64,000 bases of DNA from Polymyxa betae (GCA_003693705.1 RBZT01000673.1:126876-190875), one strand, 5' to 3'; counted from the stretch's first letter, positions 1 to 12,277 are shown. The notes: generated by a model from the letters alone, not told the origin. Made by a program: numbers and translations.

Positions 1-2
1 TT

Positions 3-149
3 GCAAGTGAGATTGTTGGCGAAGATGACGGTGATATCATCGAAGATGGCGAGGATGAGGCGCTGGAGATCGATGACGAACTGATGCACCGGGATTATGG
101 CGAAGATGATCTCGTTGATGAACTCTATGAAGATGGTGATGACTACTAA
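3..149 (+). CDS. C-terminal end of an acidic protein (5' truncated by window)
   Basis: An open frame runs from base 3 to a TAA at 147-149. It encodes about 48 residues that are very rich in Asp and Glu (motifs such as GEDDGD, EDGEDEA, YGEDD, YEDGDDY). It is the tail of a gene that begins outside the window or in an upstream exon. Acidic tails of this kind occur on chaperones, nucleolar proteins and many others, so no function can be given. Confidence 0.5.
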   Translation, partial: ASEIVGEDDGDIIEDGEDEALEIDDELMHRDYGEDDLVDELYEDGDDY

Positions 150-495
150 TATTGTCTAATATTCCATGCCCTATGTTTAAATATATAAATCCCCAATACT
201 TCTATACTCTAGTCTCTGATAAGTCCTGATTTCTGGACGCCAGCTCATGGCTGGTGTTCTTACGACGTGCTCCTTTGCCACTTATATCAGCAGCGCAATT
301 GCCGGCTCATACCTATTGCAGATGATGTCGGAGCGCCTTTTGCTCATGGATCGGCGCTGTCCCTGTAAGTGGCATTAGGTTAAACTCAAAGATTGGATGG
401 ATGGGTACGGTTCGCGGTCAAGCCAGCCCTACCCGCTTAACACATCTGATCTTTTAACAGAAGCGGGCACCCAGCGTCCTTCTGGCGGCACCATC
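150..495. other. intergenic: 3' flank and CFAP58 upstream region
   Basis: No convincing open frame is present. An acceptor-like pyrimidine/AG site near 460 could close an untranslated leader intron of CFAP58, but this is only a suggestion. Confidence 0.4.
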
Positions 496-3400
496 ATGGC
501 CGATGTAATCCATCATTGTTCACGTTCTCTTTGTTTTAATCAACGATACAGACATCCACCGAAGATGTGATTAACGGGGCGGAAATGAATTTGGCGTTGC
601 AAGCGAATGTTATTGAATCAATAGAACGCGACTTTCAGAAAGTGTTCGATCAGTTGTCAGCCGATGATTCTCTTAAAACGTTCCGACTTGAATATGAGAA
701 ATTACATGCTGCCTTGAGGAAATCTCACGAGAATGAGAAATTATTGATGAACAAATGCAGGGCGTTGAACGCCGATATCCTGCAGAATGCATCGAAAGTG
801 CACCAGGCTCTCCGTTTGAGCCAGGAGGATCAGAACTCGATCCAGCTGTTGAAGCGCGAAATCGACAAGGCTTGGAAGATGGTCGATGCCGCCCACGAAA
901 AAGAAAAAAATGCCAAAAAGACAACGCAAGCCTTGAAGCAGGAGATCGCTAACCTTAGCCGTCTGGTCGATCAAGGAGCCGGACTTAGCATCGGCCAGGA
1001 GAACACCGTCAATGAACTGATCGCAGACAAGAACAAGTTAGCAGCCGAGATCGTTCATCTCAATGAGACACTGCAAGGGCAGACTGCCCAGATTGACTCC
1101 CTCAAGAAAGATGCCGAACAATACGAATCGGTGAATTTGTGCTATCTCGCTGTCGCTGATCGGCTAACGTTTGATCTTAGCTCAAATCTGGGCTGGAGTC
1201 GTCGCTGTCCGAAGCTCAGTCGCAAACGGCTAAAGCGAAAGCCGAAGCGGAACGCGAAGCTCGTCGCGCTCAACGTCTGCAGGACGAAATGTTGGGGTTG
1301 AAGCAGTTCAGCGACAACCGCGAATTGGAGATTCAGCAGCTGAACTATGAGCTGGAGCAGGTCCGAGCTGAATCCGATCAGCTGCGTCTATTAATTAAAG
1401 ACAGCTCCATCAATCTAGAAAGGCATATCTCAGCTGTATCTTGGTTAATCTCGTCTAAAAGAAAGCTCGGCTAGGTTCCGTCGCGTCGGTGACGATCTGC
1501 GCCTGAAGAACGATGAATACGAACGACGCATTGAGGGCTATGTCAAACAGGCGAATCGGACCACTGAGCAAATCGAGGCGCTTCAGGCCAAAGTCGAGGC
1601 TAAAACCGATCTTATTCGGAAAAAGAACGAAGAAATCGAGCAAATGAAGAAACGCATTGCTAAAGCCGGGAAAGATCTCGACGTCATGACTGAAAAAAAA
1701 GAGGTTCGTACTGTATAATCGTACATAGGAACAATTCGCATAATTATGAAATGCAGGAGATTGAGAACCAGCGCGAATATCTGAAATCTGAATTGATGTC
1801 GTTCTCGAAAGAGATGGAGACTTTTAAGCGTCATGCAGACAGCGATGATCGTACGATTAAAGAATTGCAGTCTCTCCTGAAGAAGCTTGCTGCCGGTGTC
1901 CAACAATCCAAAGATAAAAACAAGAACCAGCTTGAACTGGTGAAGAAGCATAAAGAGGATAAAAAGTTAATACTTGGCTGATTGGCTCGTTCATTGATGT
2001 ATTGCTGACACAATGTTGTAGGCTGCTAGAGCAGGATATCAAGGTGCATAAGCAGCTGGAAGAAAAAATGATGAAGACGAACCATGATCTCGAAATAGGC
2101 CAAGAAAAAGCCTCTATGACAGTTCTATGCTGGCAAAAGAAATATGAGCAGGTCTGTGATCTATCTGCTATAGATTCATGTTATCTTTATCGTTGCCAAT
2201 ACCATACATCATTGATTTTCCATTTAAGATTAACATGCGTTTCCTGCCCCCATAGGAGCGTTTCTTATCTCTTCTGATATCGGCGTTTATCAGAATATCG
2301 GAATTCCTTGCAATAGAGTTCTGCAAATGATTTTTGCGTTGCACGGTTATAGGGCTTAATCGTTAAGCCATAATTTTTTCGTAGTCGTTTGAATTGCTGT
2401 TTGACTATATCATCGGGTTTATATGAAATTTTCCAGGCGGAAGAGCTGCTTAAGAGTAAAGAAATGGAAATCACGGAACTACAGAAGAAGATCAGCGAAG
2501 AGAAACAGAAATTAAAGGCGCAGCAGGCCCTCTACGAAAGCGTCAGAGCCGATCGAAATCAATTCTCACAGCAATGCGTGGAAGTTCAGGACGAGATTTC
2601 TGAGATGAAGAAAAAATTCAAGATCATCACACATCAGATTGACCAGCTCAAAGAAGAAATTGAGAAAAAAGATAACGTAACGAGCAAAACTGGAGTCTGG
2701 TGCATTCCTTTGCTGATGAAGATGTTCTGTAGGCCGTAGTCCAGCAACATTTCACGATCAAGAGTCTGAAGGAAGAAATCAAATCTCTAAAAAAGCAGTC
2801 TTCGAAGAAAGATACAATTCTGGAGAGCACCGATCAGCTTCTATCAAGTCAGGATGTCGAGATCAAGAATTTGAGGTTCGCTCTGATGGAAGCCGAGCAG
2901 GCACAGAAACAGCAGAGAAAGGTCTACGATGATGTCGTCGGAGAAAGGGTAATGGACATATAAGCGCTTTCTCATGCCTTTGATTTCGTGTCGCGGTTCG
3001 GCTTCATTGATTTCTGCTGTAAAACATTGCTTTAGCTCATAACCGCTTTTGATTTGTCGGCGCGATCCACCTCGAATGTTTCTGACATAGTCGTAGGATG
3101 TCCTCGGAGCACAGCTCATCCGACGCAACGACGAGCTGGCGCTGCTTTACGAGAAGATCAAGATTCAAGAGTCGATTGTCGCCAAAGGAGAAATCCAATA
3201 CCAGGATCGCATCACTGATATTAAGTTGATGCGTCGCGATATGGCCGATATGGAGCGACAACTGGCCCTGCGAACCCAACAACTTTCCAATACTGAGGCG
3301 TTAAAGGCTGAACTGCATCAGTTGCAGATTGAGATTCTACAGGAGAGGACTAAAGTCACAGCCCTTTCTGAAGAGCTTGAAACTCCCATGAATGTTCATA

Positions 3401-4132
3401 GGTATCTGAACCAACTTGACAATAATGCCATAGAAACCTTTACTCTTTCGATAATCTTTCCACGAATAACTGGACGTGGTTGAAATCGATTTATATTAGA
3501 CTTGAGTTTCAGCGACAATTGAGTTCAAATTTCAGATAATCATGGAAACAGCGCTCACCGCAAGTGATTTAGGTGGAGGAAACTGGAAGGTAGCGACCCG
3601 AAGGCTTGGGAGATGATTCAGAAGATACAGACGTTACAAAAACGGCTGATCGCCAAAACCGAGGAAGTAGTTGAGAAAAACTCCATCATCGAAGAAAGCC
3701 AGAAACTCTACAAGGACCTGAAAAACATACTAGCCAGGCAACCCGGACCCGAGATCGCCGAGCAGCTCTGTGTCTACCAGCAGACACTTAAAGTACGTTG
3801 ACGAAGCCGAAATCGTGAACGAATCGCTAACGGATTTGGTGGTCTAGGAGAAAACGCGGCAAATGAAAGCCATGGCAGCCGAGCTGAATATGTTGCAGGC
3901 TCAGGCTAATGAATACCGTTACGAGATTGCACAGATCACAAGCGAGCTGCAGGATGTAAAGCGCAAATATCTGGAGCAAAAGAAGATAATGCAGCTGGAG
4001 AAGGAAGCGCAACGTGCTGATCAGGTCGACACTAACGACCCGCTTTTGCGTCAGCAACATCAATTCGCCCAGCAACAAAATCGATTCGTTGGCGGCGGGT
4101 TCAATCTCAATGCAGGATCCACTAATGTATAA
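496..4132 (+). CDS. CFAP58: CFAP58-like axonemal coiled-coil protein
   Basis: A long, intron-split coiled-coil protein matching the cilia- and flagella-associated protein 58 (CCDC147) family along its whole length. The N-terminal part has the family pattern EYEKLH, LMNKCRALNA, KLSQED-like and EKAWKMVDA-like segments, and GAGLSIGQ. The C-terminal part has EEVVEKNSIIEES, ARQPGPEIAEQL, LNMLQAQ and the terminal VGGGF signature. A three-codon first exon (ATG GCC GAT, 496-504) joins through a 47-nt intron to 552, giving the start MADTSTEDV. Later introns of similar size lie at about 1131-1180, 1705-1755, 1975-2025 and beyond; some internal junctions, especially at 1380-1470, are uncertain. CFAP58 is needed for axoneme and midpiece assembly in animals and algae, so its presence means the organism is flagellated. 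Confidence 0.92.
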
Positions 4133-4423
4133 TTTCTAATTTAAATAAACCTAGCTGAATTTGCGATCCCGAGTGATACATCCTGAAAAATCCCCATAAA
4201 TGTGGAAATCGAGCAAACAGGAATTTGATGAGTAAAAAGCGGGATTCAGCATCTAAGAGCAACGACTCAGAAACTACAAAACGGTGACAGAAACTTTTAT
4301 CATATGGCGAGACATTCAAAGTTAGTTTCGGCCACGTACGCTCCCATCGAGGTACGGTCCGACCAGTTGTGACCTCGAGAGTGGATTCGAGACGAATCTG
4401 CCTTCGTGGCGGACGGTGCCACC

Positions 4424-5018
4424 ATGATGAAGATCCGACCAAACATCATCCATCGGCGCGTTCGGGAACGCCCCGACCAGGTCCTAATCGAGAACCTCGA
4501 CAAGGAGTACCAACAGGAACAGGAGCGTGCGGAAAAGCGACGCCAACGTCGCCAAACCTTGCTTGACGAACGTCGCAAGCACCTGTTCGCAACTCCCGAA
4601 GAGAAGGCCGGAATCATGTAAAGAGGGGTTTCCACCAACGACCTGACCTTGAACCCTGAACAGTCGCGAATCACTGGAATCCCGACAGCGTTTGGAGAAG
4701 GCGCGGCAGGCCCAGAAGCAAGCGCTAGACCAAGAGGAGCGCTGCATCACAAGCGACGTCCAACAACATCTGACGGTGGCTGAAGAGATCGATGACATGG
4801 AGCAGGCCGCGCGCCGCGCTTATATGAGGAACCTCTGTCAGGAAAATCTGAAGGTTAACTATCACATTACTCTAGATAGATCGTCGTGTCTCTGATCGCC
4901 TCTACAGCTGGCTGAATACAGGCGCCGGCTCCAAGCTGAAGCCGAAGAGCGAGAAAAAACTCGCGAGCGAATCGCGTCCGGTTTCTACGAACGGTGGGGA
5001 CGCAACGCCTTTACCTGA
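4424..5018 (+). CDS. RIB43A-like ciliary microtubule-associated coiled-coil protein
   Basis: Three exons (4424-4617, 4664-4853, 4908-5018) sum to 495 nt and encode 164 residues. The start ATGATG follows a Kozak-like GCCACC. The product is almost wholly alpha-helical and charged. Its end, with an RRAYMRNLCQENLKLAEYRRR-type helix (split by an intron after the K) followed by FYERWGRNAF, resembles the C-terminus of RIB43A protofilament-ribbon proteins, where an RxxLxxxNLxLAxEQ helix precedes an aromatic FxxFN-like tail. It is shorter than canonical RIB43A (about 370 aa). The position next to CFAP58 on the same strand fits a ciliary role, but other microtubule inner proteins cannot be excluded. 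Confidence 0.45.
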
Positions 5019-5670
5019 GAAGGGCCTAGCCATCGTTCTTCTGCTTCTATAATAAATTAGTGGGAAGACGTCCTCTCCTTTCGATCATCGTTCCTTTCAA
5101 CTCGCCGTGCAGGACGATCGTTTAACGAAGCCTGTCAGGAGACCTCAGCACAGGCTTTTATTTCTGGTTTCAGATGTGGTCGTCAACGGGTGAGATGTCT
5201 GGTCTGTTCTGAAGATCCAGAAGCTGACGCCAAAATTGTTTCTAAAAATATTTTGTCAAAGCGCCACAACGGGATAGCTGAATGACATCCGCCAAACAAA
5301 ACCGGAATGCAAAACATGACAAACTTGGCATTCAGTTCGTCAGAATCGTTGCCAATTGCATTCAGATCAGATTCTATTTCGTCTTCGACCTTCCAAACAG
5401 ACCGAGCTCCCAGCACATCACTCTGCTGATAAGCTTGTGTTATTAGATTCAAACCGTTGTTGATCGATCCAGCCCTTTTTTTATGAATGCAATCTTAATA
5501 AAAAAGATTTCCCCAGTTTTGGAACACCAACGTACAGCATTACTTGGCAAGACTGATTTGCATAACGAAAGATTGAATAGAGAGATGAGATTGAGTTACC
5601 GAATGGACGAGGAATGACTCTATCAAACCTCTCACAACAACCCAGACCCTTATTGGGCTCAGTCCATAGA
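5019..5670. other. intergenic between RIB43A-like gene and mevalonate kinase
   Basis: About 650 bases. The minus strand has an 89-codon open frame (5183-5452) starting at TTG, without recognisable motifs or a clear splice context. I would not call it a gene. Confidence 0.4.
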
Positions 5671-6771
5671 ATGCAGATTCGATGCAGCGCCCCGGGTAAG
5701 ATCATCCTGCACGGCGAGCATGCCGTCGTTCATGGCGCCCCGGCCCTGGCAGTCGCCATTGATCGCCGCACCTACGTCACGATCACGATCACCCCGAACG
5801 ATACCTGTCGCCTTCGCATCCTTGGCGCCGAATTTATTCTGTCTCATTCCAGCCTCATCAAGCTCTCAGCGTCATTTCGATCACGAAAACAATCGTTCAT
5901 TTTGTCCGATCAGGTTGCTGACGAACTACAGCGATTCGTCGACGACAATATTAAATCGGATCAGCCCGAGCACGCTATCAGCCTCACAGTTTTCGCCTAC
6001 TTGTTTGCAGCCATCAGCAGTCAGTATCCGGAATCTCATCTGCTCCAAAAGGCGTTCGAAATCGTGATCGAGAGCGAACTGCCAATAGGTGCCGGACTCG
6101 GGTCGTCAGCATCGTTCTGTGCAGCTACGACCGGCGCCATTCTGTTCGCCACGACCAACCGTGAATTGAACGAAAACGATCGCGACAATGTGAATCGATA
6201 CGCATTCCAGGCCGAATGCATTGTACATGGCAACCCGAGCGGCGTTGATAATTTCGTGGCAGTTGGAGGCGGTGCTGTTCTATATCGTATTGGGGCCGAG
6301 CCAAAGCGCCTACCAGCTCCATTACAGCAGCGGGTCATCATTGTCGATACCAAGATCTCCAGGTCGACTAAGCATCTAGTGGCGAGCGTCTCTGAGTTTC
6401 GCAGACGGCATCCAGACGTGGCCGCCAAATTAATTGAAGCAATTGGTGAGATTTCGCAGGAAGCGGTCCAGAGGTTAAATTCGGGTTCATCGACTATCTG
6501 TCCCGAGCTGATTCGCGTCAATCATCGATTGCTGGACGGTCTAGGAGTCAGCCATATCGCCATCGAACAAATCTGCAAGATGGCCGAGCACCATGGAATG
6601 GCTGCAAAACTAACTGGAGCAGGGGGCGGCGGTTGTGTCATCTGTATCGTTCCTGAAGATTCTGATACGGAACAGTTTATGATCGAGGTTCGTCAAGCCG
6701 GGTTCTACCCATTCGAAACGACGTTCAGCAGCATTGGTGTTGATGTACGACATGTTGATGTTTACACATAA
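5671..6771 (+). CDS. MVK: mevalonate kinase
   Basis: An intronless gene that phosphorylates mevalonate with ATP in the isoprenoid/sterol pathway. The GHMP-kinase fold is clear: N-terminal SAPGKIILHGEHAVVHG, the ATP-binding glycine loop PIGAGLGSSASF, the substrate-site segment HGNPSGVDNFV and the C-terminal LTGAGGGGCV. From ATG 5671 the protein is 366 residues, close to the usual 380-400. An in-frame ATG at 5614 would add 19 residues not expected in this family. It was chosen as secondary because family members begin a few residues before the SAPGK motif. Confidence 0.95.
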   Translation: MQIRCSAPGKIILHGEHAVVHGAPALAVAIDRRTYVTITITPNDTCRLRILGAEFILSHSSLIKLSASFRSRKQSFILSDQVADELQRFVDDNIKSDQPEHAISLTVFAYLFAAISSQYPESHLLQKAFEIVIESELPIGAGLGSSASFCAATTGAILFATTNRELNENDRDNVNRYAFQAECIVHGNPSGVDNFVAVGGGAVLYRIGAEPKRLPAPLQQRVIIVDTKISRSTKHLVASVSEFRRRHPDVAAKLIEAIGEISQEAVQRLNSGSSTICPELIRVNHRLLDGLGVSHIAIEQICKMAEHHGMAAKLTGAGGGGCVICIVPEDSDTEQFMIEVRQAGFYPFETTFSSIGVDVRHVDVYT

Positions 6772-7095
6772 ACCGAATGGGTTTCTGCCCGAGAACATGC
6801 ACAATGCCATGGCTATACAGCAGTTTGATTAACATTCGCGTTCCGCATTCTATGTTCAAGATGTCCAGGAGCGTTTCATTTCCGACTCGCTTTTCAAAGT
6901 TGCTTGAATGATGCAGAATAATGATACGCGCCAGAAGAAAATCGAAATGCCAGATCGGGTAAAAAGGATTAAAGTTGCGTAGGATTTTTGCCACAGAAAC
7001 TGCGCAGAATTCGGCATTTTCAAAGGCTGCGCTTGGCTTAGCTGCGTCCAGGTGTTGAGTTTCGTGCGTCTCTTTTGACCGACACTGTCAGATTG
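6772..7095. other. intergenic between mevalonate kinase and KH gene
   Basis: Short AT-richer gap. The overlapping minus-strand frames lack ATG starts and motifs; no gene or RNA seen. Confidence 0.4.
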
Positions 7096-8884
7096 ATGAC
7101 CATGAGTGTGTCTGAATCTGAACTAGCCGCTCGTCGAGCCCGGGCCCTGGCCATCGCCAGCAAGATCTCGTCTTCCGTTCTTGGCAAACATGCTAGATCT
7201 GAAGCTCCATCTTGGCCAGTGAGCGATGGCTCTTCGCACGCTCGCGACGGCAACAGAGTCAAGATTTACCTACCGAAAGATAAAAGTCAGCAGTTTGTCG
7301 ATATACTACAGGCTTCTGGCGGAGAGAAGTTAAGGCAAATGGAAAGACAAAGTGGTGCCCAGCTCTTTATTCGAGGAAAAGGTTTGTAAGCCTCTCTTGG
7401 ATTTCATGTTTAACAGATTTGCAGGAAGCAGTAGAGACGGCAATGACGAATTCCCAGACGAGGACATCCATATTCTTGTGGAAGGACAGAGCGAATCGCA
7501 AGTTTCAGCCGCCGAACGTATCATCAATGATCTTCTCTTCAATAAGTCCTCCCAGCTGGAAGATGCACAGCGCAAACCAGGCACGTTGGTCCTATCCGAT
7601 CGACTTTACGCTGCCGATATCGAATACTTGCCGTTCCGAGGCTCTGGTGACAAATCTAGGGTCATCAATGTCGCAGCGAATGCTGTTGGCCAGATTATCG
7701 GGCGGGGAGGCGAAACCATCAAGATGCTGCAGATGAAAACTGGTGCCTTTATACAGGTTTCGCGCGAATCCGATCCCAGCTCTAATATGAAAACGGTCAC
7801 AATCGAAGGGACACAATCTCAGGTTGATCATGCCGAAGATGAAATTATGCGAATTTTGCATGAAAACGAGCAGAAAGACCAACGTGGTCATGCCGGTTTA
7901 GGATTCGGTGCTGATACCACCACTGAGATCATTCGCATTCCTCACGACGCTGTCGGCTTGTTGATCGGGAAAGGCGGTCTGACTATCAAACAGCTGCAGA
8001 TGCGAACTGGCTGTAATATTCAGGTTCAACGTGACTGCGATGCCGACCCATCTGCAGTCACCAGAGATGTGACATTGACGGGAACGGATAAACAGATCGA
8101 GGATGCCAAACGTGAATGCGCTGCCTTAGTGCAAGGGCACGGAACCGGACTCGATATTCCTCTGGAAGCAGTCGCCCCTGGCATGATCGTCATTACACTG
8201 ATGATTCCAGGAACCTGTGTCGGCGGCATCATTGGAAAGCAAGGTGAAACGATCAAGGCTATTCAGCAACGTTCTGGTGCGCGCGTTCAGGTGTCGCGAG
8301 ATGCTTCGATGCCAGAACGTGAAATTACCGTTAGTGGCTCTGAACAGGCCGTACAAGTAGCCAAGGCGGAAATCGAGAGTATCGTTGCTGAGAATCAGGC
8401 GCGTGAATCTGGCGGTACGACTGGCCACCGGCGGACCAGCTATGGTGAATACGGCTACGAGAACGATCCGTATTCGAGACAGGCAGCGGCGTATGGCAGT
8501 GACGATTATTACCCTTATGCAGGTTATTACATGCCGTATGGGTATTATGGCTACGATGCTTCAGCTGTTGGTGGTGCGACTGCTGCTCCTGGACAGGCCC
8601 CGGACGTGGAAAAACCTGAGTCTGCTGCGAACCCAACTCCGTCTGAGGAGAATGCGACCGAGGCGCCCCAGCAACCTGGTGCTGATGCGACTGATGCACA
8701 GATACAGCAGTGGCAGGCATACTGCATGCAATATTACTCATACTATGGTCAGTATCCTCCAGAAGCGTATGGTGGACAACAGCAGTCTACAGATGGATCG
8801 ACAGCGGCCAACTTCGAATCTGGCAACGCCAGCCAGGAGGCTGAGACGCAAGCGTTATCAGAAGATGGTCAACCGAGCCGGTGA
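7096..8884 (+). CDS. multi-KH-domain RNA-binding protein, FUBP/KSRP-like
   Basis: Two exons (7096-7381, 7425-8884; intron 43 nt) encode 581 residues. After a short helical N-terminus there is a degenerate KH-like module without a GxxG loop, then three canonical KH domains with loops GRGG, GKGG and GKQG, in the GQIIGRGGETIK, GLLIGKGGLTIK and GGIIGKQGETIK contexts. The C-terminal third is rich in Tyr, Gln, Ala and Pro, with YYPYAGYY and a WQAYCMQYYSYYGQ stretch recalling the FUBP tyrosine-rich tail. FUBP proteins bind single-stranded DNA and AU-rich RNA and act in transcription and mRNA decay. Family placement is firm; the orthology is inferred from KH order and tail. Confidence 0.85.
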
Positions 8885-9378
8885 TGTTAGTGGTTCCCGA
8901 GTATAAATAATCCCATCCTGTCTATGTTTTTCCATTGTTCGTTGTTGTGGTGATCTGATTCTTTTTGTTCACGAGTTTCTTTATTCTAGTAGCAGATCGG
9001 CATTATCATACTCAAGATTTCGCCCTTGTCGTTGGTGAACAAAGGTATCGACACGCTGTCTTGTTCCTGTCTTATCATCATCCATTCATTGCCTAATGTG
9101 CGATATGTCCTTTTTATCATGTAGGTCTGCGACAGGGCAGATGTGTGAGCCTGGGGGCCTCTATACATCCCTGAATTACCAAGAACCTGTAGATTTGGTA
9201 TTTGCGACGTTAGATTTGTTCTGATTTTCGCCACATCCGCCAATACAAACAAGGTACCATATTCAAGTAGATGCTGTCTATCAAATCCGTGTCAAAAACT
9301 AGCACCTTTACGATATGATGGATAGCCGAGCATTCAATAGATGCATTAGTTGCCTTTATAATTGGACGAAGAGCAGGA
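8885..9378. other. intergenic, convergent 3' regions
   Basis: Lies between the KH gene (+) and eIF3g (-), both ending here. Open frames are short, without motifs. It presumably holds the two 3' UTRs. Confidence 0.4.
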
Positions 9379-10319
9379 TTAACGTTGGCTGCTGGCAGCA
9401 CGATCCTGCGCCTCTTTCTCCTCTCTTTCTCGAACCAGCTGCTGCATGGACCGAGACCATTCTGCGCGCAGGATAAGATTATCATATCCGAATCCTTGCA
9501 GTTTCTCGATCGCCTTGGCCGCACTTGAATGCGTGGCGAACGAGATGAAAGCGTAGCCTTTGCTTCGCATCGTGACTCTGTCTTTGGCCAGACGAATACG
9601 AGTAACATGCCCGAATGGCGAAAGCAGTTCTGACAAATCCTAAGACGAACATATTCAGAGAAGCCGCAAGGAACAGAATGAGGAAACTATACGTTTTCGG
9701 TGGTGTCTTCGCTGAGATTGGTGAGACGGATTGTGGGCATATCGTCTTTCGAATCGGTCGACGATATACGAGCACCGGCCCGCTGAGCAGGAACAACATA
9801 GCGTCCTGATGCGGATGATGATGTCGTCGTATCGGGGACATCGGTCGAGCCCGACGGCGTCTCATTGGGCAGCGCCAGCGTGTCGCGTTTGGGACATTTA
9901 AGCGTCCAGTGGTCTCCCACAGCGCCACACAATCGACAGATGACAATAGATTTGTTGCCGGCCAGCTTGTTGAGCGGATCGTCGGCTTCATCAGCATCGG
10001 TGCGCTTCGATAGATCCAGGATGATTTCGTCAGCAGCGAAATAAGTGACGTTTCGTCTAATTGCTTCAGTTTGGCCTTTCGCGTCGCCGAATTCGGCCAT
10101 ATGCTTGCGTCGTTCGACGTTCTTGTTGACTTTCAACTGGCGTGTGACAGGCTTGAACTTACGGATGACCTGGACCCGGCGACCTTTATCGTTAACATAG
10201 TACTCGGTTCGGGTGCGGATCCCGGTAGCAGCGTCGACGGCGTCGGTTGGCGGAGGCAGGACCGTCTCTAACAGGACGCTGTCGTCGTGCGATGCATCAG
10301 CCCAGTTAAACCCATTCAT
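9379..10319 (-). CDS. eIF3G: eukaryotic translation initiation factor 3 subunit G
   Basis: Two exons (10319-9693 and 9639-9379; 53-nt intron) encode 295 residues. The order matches eIF3g: N-terminal FNWAD segment, a TEYYVNDKGRRVQVIRKFK region, the zinc-knuckle CRLCGAVGDHWTLKCP, then a C-terminal RRM with RNP2 TIRLTNLSE and RNP1 KGYAFISF. eIF3g is the RNA-binding subunit of the eIF3 complex, acting in ribosome recruitment, scanning and re-initiation. The start ATG at 10317-10319 precedes the conserved WAD motif; the frame is open further upstream but without similarity, so the longer start is rejected. Confidence 0.93.
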
Positions 10320-11273
10320 GATTTGATACAAAGAATCACCCAACAGATTCACAAGTCCGTCACGGATTTTTGTGAATGCATTCGGCCCAGCTCCAACTAT
10401 TTCATCAGCAAATGTCTGCCTGTAAGGCTGCCAACGAGCAGCAACAGACGTCATTATATTGGGCATAATCATGAGGAAATTCAGAAAATATAATACGAGA
10501 TTCCACTGTGGATGCAATTTGAGAATTGGACGCTTGTTTTTTGAAGGCGTTTTTTTCTAGAAGCGATTTCACTTCCAATGCAAACAACGTTGAGATCAGC
10601 TCCGTTGATCTGATGTCCAATTCTTGGTTTAATTTGCAGCCAGGGATTCTTTAGTTCCTGCGGCAACAATCGAGAAACTTATCAAACGAATCCATTGTCT
10701 CGATCTAATATAGATGGAAGTTTACAATGTTAATGATGTCTCAGCAGCTGTACCTCCACTTCAATGAGCTTCTACTCTCATCGAATACTTAGAGATTGAC
10801 AGTAGTTGACCATTGAAATAAATCCATACAAAAGAATGATCAAGCTCTTCCTTTTACAACATTAAATCACGCTGGGACTTACTGCGGTCATTGATGGAAG
10901 TTATCGGCTGGTAACAATTGTGGTAAAACGGATAGACAGGAAGTCTAATCTGGGAGTGCTTGTAAAAGCGGATCTGTTATCACTATCAACACAGTTGTTT
11001 GAACAACAAACAAAAAAAAAGAAATGAGAAACAGCACGTACCTAACGTTGTTGTCATCGTCATCACAGCTGATATCTACATTACTGATTGGGGTATCATT
11101 ATGCACGTAACAAATGGAGTATTTCGCAGGAAGACAAATTACAAAATCGCAACGACGGAAAAGCATTACAAAACGAACATGAAAAAAGCGCTGGATTTTA
11201 GGTCCTGGGTGACAGACGCATTAATTATTATTGGAGTTTTGGTGTTATTTTGGATCTGTTGACAATCAATCAG
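10320..11273. other. AT-rich intergenic, divergent promoters
   Basis: About 950 bases separating eIF3g (-) from the rhodanese gene (+). Several short frames occur on both strands but none has a supported start or motif. This should contain both promoters. Confidence 0.4.
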
Positions 11274-12277
11274 ATGATGGATTCATATCAGGTTTTATTA
11301 TTCTATTCATATCATACAATACCAGATCCAGTCCAACATCACTCCTGGCATCAACAGCTTTGTGAACGTCTACATCTGCATGGCCGTATTCGTATTGCAG
11401 GCGAAGGTGTCAATGGGACCGTCTCTGGGTCTGTCCCTCATCTACAGACTTACATGGCCTCTATTGATCATACTGGTCTATTCCCTCATATTCAATGGAA
11501 AGTATCTGATTCTCCTTCTGGTCATGCATTCGCCACCTTACGAGTCGATCTTCGTCCCAATGTAGGATGTTGACGAATATCTCCTGTCCACTAAGAGCCC
11601 GCTGCAGATTGTGAATATTGGGGCGGCTATCAGCCTACGTCCTGGACAGCATCTGTCACCTCATGATTTCCATCAGGCCCTGCTGGCCCAGGATTCGGTC
11701 GTTATTGACTGCCGGAATGTCTATGAATGGAAGATTGGGCGGTTCCCTGGCGCTATACGTCCCCCAGGGCGTCAGTTCAGTGATTTCCCTGCTCAGATCG
11801 ACGATCTCATCGCCCAAGGCGTAGTACGACCTGGACACCGAGTCCTCATGTATTGTACGGGCGGGATTCGTTGCGAAATGGGCTCGTCGTATCTGCGCGC
11901 TTGTGGCATCGAAGACGTTGCTCAGCTGCATGGGGGCATTCATGTAACCTGCTAGGGTTTAGGGTTTCGCTCAGGTCTCACTCTCTCTGTTCAGGAATAC
12001 CTCAATACGTTCTCAGATGGAGGCCTATTTCGTGGCAAGAACTTTGTCTTCGATGAGCGGATCGCCCTGTCATCAGGTTCATCAGAGATCGTTGGACGTT
12101 GTGATGCCTGCGACATCGAATTCGACGACTATTCGAGAAGACGCCGTTGTCGTCATTGTCGAATTCTTCTTCTAATCTGCGACCGCTGCGCCGAATCCAA
12201 TCCGGATTCCTTCGATTGCGGCTCCTGCCTTCTTCGACAATCATCGTCAACTCCTGCGTTGATCTCATCCTCGTAAA
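11274..12277 (+). CDS. TSTD2/TrhO-type rhodanese-domain protein (apparent frameshift)
   Basis: The product matches eukaryotic TSTD2 and bacterial TrhO (tRNA U34 hydroxylase): an acylphosphatase-like N-terminal domain (GRIRIAGEGVNGTVSG), a rhodanese domain with the active-site loop MYCTGGIRCE, and a C-terminal part with GKNFVFDER and Cys pairs (CDACDIEF, CRHCR, CDRC, CGSC) that may bind zinc. An intron at 11944-11994 separates the rhodanese and zinc-binding parts. Between RVDLRPN and VDEYLLS (about 11561-11573) the frame shifts by one base. Both sides align without a gap to the family, and no normal-sized intron can be placed without deleting conserved residues, so a base insertion or assembly error is likely. 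The start is at the double ATG 11274/11277. Confidence 0.82.

Noticed and set aside
6725-6994. 89-codon minus-strand frame after mevalonate kinase
   Set aside because: It begins at GTG, overlaps the kinase 3' end and has no recognisable feature.
8331-8906. Two long alternative-frame ORFs across the end of the KH-protein gene
   Set aside because: They are shadows of the Tyr/Gln-rich coding tail; the KH frame has clear homology and continuous domains.
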